A DNA stretch of 64,000 nucleotides from Nectonema munidae (lineage: Eukaryota > Nematomorpha > Nectonematoida > Nectonematidae). The notes beneath the pieces are model-generated. The model searched no databases and was not told where the DNA came from. It worked only from the letters and a program-made list of their open reading frames with translations. The position numbers and the translations under genes are program-made. This document shows positions 59,022 to 64,000 of the stretch, piece after piece (the first letter of the stretch is position 1; every line of letters begins with the position of its first letter). The DNA is taken from NCBI GenBank assembly GCA_030549495.1, contig JAUIRK010000730.1, positions 118,007 through 182,006 of the forward strand, given 5' to 3'.

Positions 59022-59143
59022 TTAACCCATTAAGTACCATAGAAATCAGACGATTTTTAAAAAAAACGCAGTCATTGAAAAAAGCAGACGAGGATGAAAT
59101 TACTTATGTTCCCAAATGGGAACATTGGGACGTAATGGGTTAA
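59022..59143. mobile_element. piggyBac-type MITE, 114 bp
   Basis: TTAA (59022-59025) and TTAA (59140-59143) flank a 114-bp element. Its inverted ends are CCCATTAAGTACC and GGGACGTAATGGG (11 of 13 paired). An inner palindrome TTCCCAAATGGGAA is present. It is noncoding. Its ends differ from those of the two larger piggyBac elements here. Confidence 0.75.
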
Positions 59144-59639
59144 GTAAAAGTGTTCACTGATCTTTTCCATCAGGACTTTTGCTACATTAATTAATTTAGA
59201 AAATAAATATTTGTAGAGATCACTTTTGTTTATCAATGCCTTTTAATACAAATCTTCTGCTTTACATTAGATATCGTCTGATTATACTGAATGTAAACGG
59301 GTTAAGTTGATAGGCAAAGTCATTTTTACAAAAAATTATTCAGAGAGATTAAAGATATTTTTCGTAGCTATGCATTATTTTTCCGTCGCTTCGTAAATTA
59401 ATCTAAGAATTTTATACAAAATACAGTCAAACTTGAATTTGCGATAGAGAAGTATGAAACACTTGGTGTATTTAAAGATCTATTATCTTTACTTTATCTA
59501 TCCACTTTGACCGTAAACTCGTCTGCAAATACCAATTTAATTAAATATCTAATTCATTTTTATTCAATAAATTAAAATTTTTAAAAAATAATGCAAAAAA
59601 TAAATCAGTTTTAATGCAAACATATTTTTTAATTATTCT

Positions 59640-59830
59640 TTAATCAGAGGTTTTATCTTTATTTGGTGCACTTTTATCATCTTTACTTGTTGCACTTTCA
59701 AAAGGATCATCTTTACTTGGTGTATTTACAAAGGGATCTTCTTTACTTGGTACATTTTCAGGGGGAATGTCTCTATTAGTGTAACCTCAGAGAGGTCGTC
59801 TTTACTTCTAAGTTCATAGCCTACATAAAA
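59640..59830 (-). CDS. Short coding-like patch with tandem SKDDPF units
   Basis: On the minus strand, ending at TAA 59640-59642, the frame reads VPSKEDPFVNTPSKDDPFESATSK and then two weaker units. Another unit (SKDDLSEV) lies upstream in a different frame, after an acceptor-like TTTTATGTAG. The unit is about 33-39 nt long. DPF motifs of this kind bind clathrin adaptors in some proteins, but that is only a resemblance. It may be the last exon of a separate gene or a decayed one; it does not join the unknown gene at 48.9-58.8 kb because it ends in a stop. Confidence 0.35.
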
Positions 59831-62659
59831 GAATTTATTTGCGACCCACATGAAACAATTGACGGGGCGGAGCGGGTAATAATTTTGAGATGTGGGTAAT
59901 ATTTTAAAGAATAAAATTGCATTATTTTTTTTTAATCTTTTAAGCTGTTTTTAGAAAGAAATTTTTGTAAAAAAAATTTTTATTTGAACAATTTTTAAAT
60001 TTAAAAGCGACGAATATCCAGGTATGTTAATTAGTTTGTGAGTGCTACTGGTATCCGACTAGAATAAAATTTAAATTTTCAATGGGTGTCGATCGGACCA
60101 CAATCGTGTTCACACGTTTATTATTCAAAAAGTTTTGAATTTATATAAAAATTTACTATCCGAAAGATCAAGATAATTAATGTGTAAATTTTAATTAAAA
60201 AATATGGAAGAAATAAAGTTTTTATAAATAAAAAAGAGAAAATATTTAGAAACTTGGTTATTTTAACGCCATCTACACATTTTTAAAAAACTTGCAAAAA
60301 GTGAAATTTAGGTTTTATTAGCATGATTTCTGAGTTCTTGAGATGCTGTATTACTTTTTGTTCCCCTAAATATTTTAGACATAACTTTAACTAATAACTA
60401 TCTATAAATCTATTATTGTTAAGGCGCCCTCCACTAAAAAATTAATTGTGCAAAATTTACCAAATTATTATATCCCTTCAAATTTAGTGACTTTTCCTAA
60501 AAATTATTATCTGTATATTTTTGTACCTTTTCATGATAGTTGAATGAAATTTTCATCTCAAAAACTGTCAATTAAAATCAAAAATTAACATTTTTCAAAA
60601 AAAATTGACATTATCTGTAGTGAATCTTATAACTTAATGTCTATATTAGATAATCCTCTGAAAATTTATAATCACCGGCGGATTTAAAGGGGGCAGAACC
60701 GCCGTAAGCTCCCCCTAAAATTGTATTGCCAATTGCTCAAAAATTTTTCTTGATCTAATTCATTTCGTAGAATGTAGATTATGATGATTTATGCAACTCA
60801 TTTTTTAGATTCAATCTTTCTCTAAAGTGAGAAGCCCTAAAAAGTTTTTTATGTTTAAATCGTAAAGTGTGACATTTATTCGCAGTTCAATGAATGAGGA
60901 TCGTTTTAATGCCCTCGTTCTTCTTTTTGTTCACAGAGATATTCGATTCGATATTGACACCATTATTTATATGTATGCTAAAAAGTGTCCTAGACGGATG
61001 AGGCCTCCCTCCCACTTGAAAATTTTTTTCAGTAATTCACTAAAAAAAATTTTTTGAATGAGGGAGAGATAACCCACAAGTACCAAAAAATTTTTTGTGA
61101 AAATATTTAGCCCCACCCCAATTTTTTCCAGCCCTCCCGATTGAAAAGTCCTAGCTAGGGGCAAGCGGGATACATCCCCTCTCCTCGGTGATAGATCTTA
61201 AAAAGAGATCGAAGAGTTCCTTTTTGAGAACTTTAGATAATTATTTTAATAAAAAATTCTTTTATGAAATTAGTTTTCATATATAAATCAATTTTTTGAT
61301 TTTGATAATAAAAAATGGAAATCACCACTGAATTTAGCATAGTTGAAATATATATCACATTGAAAATATTTATAAATTATTAAATGATACTTTTTCATGT
61401 TAGAATTGTGTTCAGTTGGGGAGATTGTATAATGCATTAAGCAGACTAATGAGGGTTAAGACTTTCAGTGCCCGAATTAACAAACCTAAATTTTGCAGAT
61501 CTCTGCTACCTAGGTCGAAATCTACCCTCTTCTTGATGCCTCCAATATTCCAAACTTTTTCAGTTAGGTATATAGACACATTCAACACCACCCCTCCCCC
61601 TAAAAACTATTTCACTGGGATTGTGAACAAATTCTTAAATTTAATTTTTTGATTAGTCTGTAGGTACGAGATTTTTAATCAGCTACCACATGATGGACTT
61701 GAAAAAAGATATGAATTACTTTTCAAAATTACAAAACAAATGAATGAATGAAAAACCATGATGGATGAGCCCTGAAAAACTATGACATTCCGTGTCAAAT
61801 CTGGCTTGTGTTTGTAGGATATTTGATTAAATCACATTTTGTTTTTATACTGACAAAATTTTTATTATTTTTTAAACTTAAAAAAATAATAAACTTGATT
61901 AGGTAGAAATTTTTTAAATTTAAGTTCGGGAGCTGTATTTTTTAATTTAAATAGCTCTTCTTTAGAATAAATCATTCGATCATCAGACATTTTATTGGCT
62001 TTCAAAAAAAATATAAAAAAAAATAAAGTGAAAAATAAATATTTATGGAAAAAAGAATTTAAAACTTAAAACATTTAATTTCTTAAGTTAAAATTTCCCT
62101 ATTCATATAAGAAAATTTTTTATAACTTAAGTTCAGGGCCGAACTTAATTGAATTGGGAGTAGCCTAGGCCTATTATTTCCATTCTTAAATTTAAGCATG
62201 TACTCTTGTAATCCTAGATAAGAATCAAAGAAAAAATTTCTACAAATGCTAATCATGAGAAAAAGATTAAAAGAGCAAATGTTATGATTTAATAACAAAA
62301 GTTAAATAGAATAAACTCAGGAAAATAGCATAATGTGTTTGGACAGTGTTCAAAGAACTACCGATTAAATAAACACACAGTTATTCTAACCAACTAATAC
62401 CAAGAGGCCAAGAAAAAATATAAGATTTTAATAACAAAAAATTTTTCATACAAAGTAACAAAAAAATATATTCAATTCAAGATGCAAAACATTAATTGCA
62501 GATTCAACCAAATTAATAAATTTTTACTATCAATTTATACAAATTCTGGAAAATTCTTAGTTGAATCAACTTTTTTATTAAAGTGATCCTTCTGACATAA
62601 TCTTCGATATTCTTCCCTCATTACCATACCCCCTTTTCAATGACCCTCATTGAGTGAAA
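59831..62659. other. No gene recognised; transposon scraps
   Basis: Contains the piggyBac subterminal motif TTTTAACGCCATCTA at 60261, a hairpin with perfect ACCCACAT/ATGTGGGT arms at 59845-59896, and a hAT-like end CAGGGCCGAAC at 62134. Remaining open frames look random. Confidence 0.4.
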
Positions 62660-63770
62660 CCTTGATGTAAAAACAACTATTCGTGGTTTGAAAAGTGCTG
62701 CTGCTTCTCTTGGCAACAAGATATTTTCCTCCTCTAATGCTATTTTCTTCTTTTCAGATGGCTCCTATGACTCTATTACCACATCCGGTGAATTTTCTTT
62801 TGCTCTCTTCTACCGTGGGCAAAAACTACCTCCATTCTTTCTAGCTAAAAATATTGGGAATTTTTCCTCTGCTTTTCTCACTGAATCTTTTGGCCTACTC
62901 TATGCATTAAATTACCTGAGGCAAAACTTTAAATATTTTCTCTCTTACAAATTAGTTAATTTTTTTTCCGATTCAAAATCACTAATTGAAAGTCTACAAG
63001 TTAAGTCTTCCAAATGCCCTATAATCAATCAAGCATTATCTTATTATTCCTTCTTGACTAAATACTTTTGTGTAAGATTTGTTTGGTGTCCAGGACACTC
63101 TGGTGTTATTGGAAATGAATTTGTTGACTCTACCGCCAAAAACGCCCTTCTATTTGAGCCTTCTTTTTCTAAAATAGCTCTTTCTTGCTATAAGCAAATA
63201 CTTAAAAAAAAAGTTCATGAACATTTGGCACTAAAAGCTGTTCTTATCTTCTTACTCAAAAATTTTTCTCCTTACTACCCCTAAAAATTTTTTTGAACAA
63301 CTTCAAAAACCTAAATTTCTTTCCATTCCTCCAGAGATAATCAGATGGTATGTTGGATCTTGTAATTGTAAAAATTTTTTAAATCTTATTAAAATATGCA
63401 ACTCAAGCTCTTGCAGATTTGGCTATCTGACTATAGAAGATTCCAAAGATCTACTCTTTAAATGTCCACATACGAGTTCTTTTTTTGAAAACTTCTTAAA
63501 CATCATGGTTTTTCTTTCAAGTCTCTAGATAGTCTAATTTCAAAATCCGAGCTTTACTTAACTACACAAACTTTTATCAAAAAACTTGAAAATTTTCGTA
63601 AGCTTCATGTACCCTAATCTTCCACTGATTTTCTTTCTATTCAATTGTATAAATACTTCTTTTATCATTACTATTCTTTCTAAAAATTAGCTGATACTCC
63701 TAAACAGAATATATTCTAAAAGCATCCTGTCAGCTTTCAAGTCCTCTGCGTCTTACAAGTTGCGTCAATA
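62660..63770 (+). pseudogene. 5'-truncated LINE with RNase H domain
   Basis: The open frame 62688-63284 encodes an RNase H domain: FFFSDGSYDS (first D), FLTESFGLLYALNYL (E), FFSDSKSLIESL (D) and VRFVWCPGHSGVIGNEFVDSTAK (last D). All four catalytic positions appear kept. After a frame break, RWYVGSCNCKNF and CRFGYLTIEDSKDLLFKCPH match the C-terminal domain of the minus-strand LINE at 17.9 kb, and the two are the same family or close relatives. The 5' truncation is typical of incomplete reverse transcription. The 3' end is about 63770, after TCAATAAATCAAATC. Confidence 0.8.
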
Positions 63771-64000
63771 AATCAAATCATTAAAGTGAGAGGGTGTGCC
63801 TAAATTATGCCCAGCTCAAAAAAGTTGTGCCCAGCTCGGGAATTTTACTTTATATATTATCATTCAAATGAATATATTAAGTTTCTTTTCCCTTAATTGT
63901 TAATTAATAACTTTTTTCTGCTTTTTTTCAATATTTTTTTCATAAAACACATATAACTGTTTTTTAATTATTTTTTTTTTAAATTAATAACAATCAATTC
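63771..64000. other. AT-rich flank, no feature seen
   Basis: A short repeat of TGCCCAGCTC (63808 and 63829) is the only structure. The rest is AT-rich with long T and A runs. Confidence 0.4.

Overview
This window is animal nuclear DNA: AT-rich, with spliced protein-coding genes (GT-AG introns) set in a dense field of transposons. A group II p21-activated kinase gene, a repeated gene family I associate with arthropods, and the mix of piggyBac, Merlin, MULE, Tigger, hAT and LINE elements point to an arthropod. A copepod would fit, but the sequence alone does not prove the species.

Layout. 1-930 is the 3' part of a piggyBac transposon sitting at a TTAA inside ORF1 of a LINE whose ORF2 (1261-4203) is completely open. 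About 8.2-17.6 kb is a nested stack: pieces of a plus-strand LINE (ORF1, endonuclease, endonuclease-RT linker) separated by a deleted piggyBac, hAT and MULE fragments, a 1.05-kb Merlin, an unclassified insert, and a 1.84-kb long-TIR MULE with a perfect 10-bp target duplication. 17.9-21.1 kb holds two minus-strand LINE remnants separated by an uninterrupted (TC)254 tract. 22.5-25.5 kb is a decayed Tigger, and 27.5-29.3 kb a deleted hAT.

32.66-44.87 kb is a plus-strand group II PAK (PAK4/mushroom bodies tiny type). I rebuilt ten coding exons, about 755 residues, with the CRIB domain in exon 1 and a complete kinase domain in exons 7-10. Splice phases agree throughout. Its introns carry hAT elements, an RTE-type LINE tail and a tRNA-derived SINE.

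48.90-58.75 kb is a minus-strand gene of unknown function with at least five phase-compatible exons (390+ residues, mostly low-complexity and polar). Its introns hold, on the opposite strand, a decayed copy of the arthropod repeat family, a Tc1/mariner remnant and an endogenous mononegavirus polymerase (L) fragment. The right end has a 114-bp piggyBac MITE, a small minus-strand coding patch with repeated SKDDPF-like units, and a 5'-truncated LINE with an RNase H domain.

The strongest leads are the unknown minus-strand gene with the viral polymerase fossil in its intron, the order of insertion readable in the 8-18 kb stack, the 254-unit TC tract, and a 54-nt stop-free in-frame intron in the PAK kinase domain.
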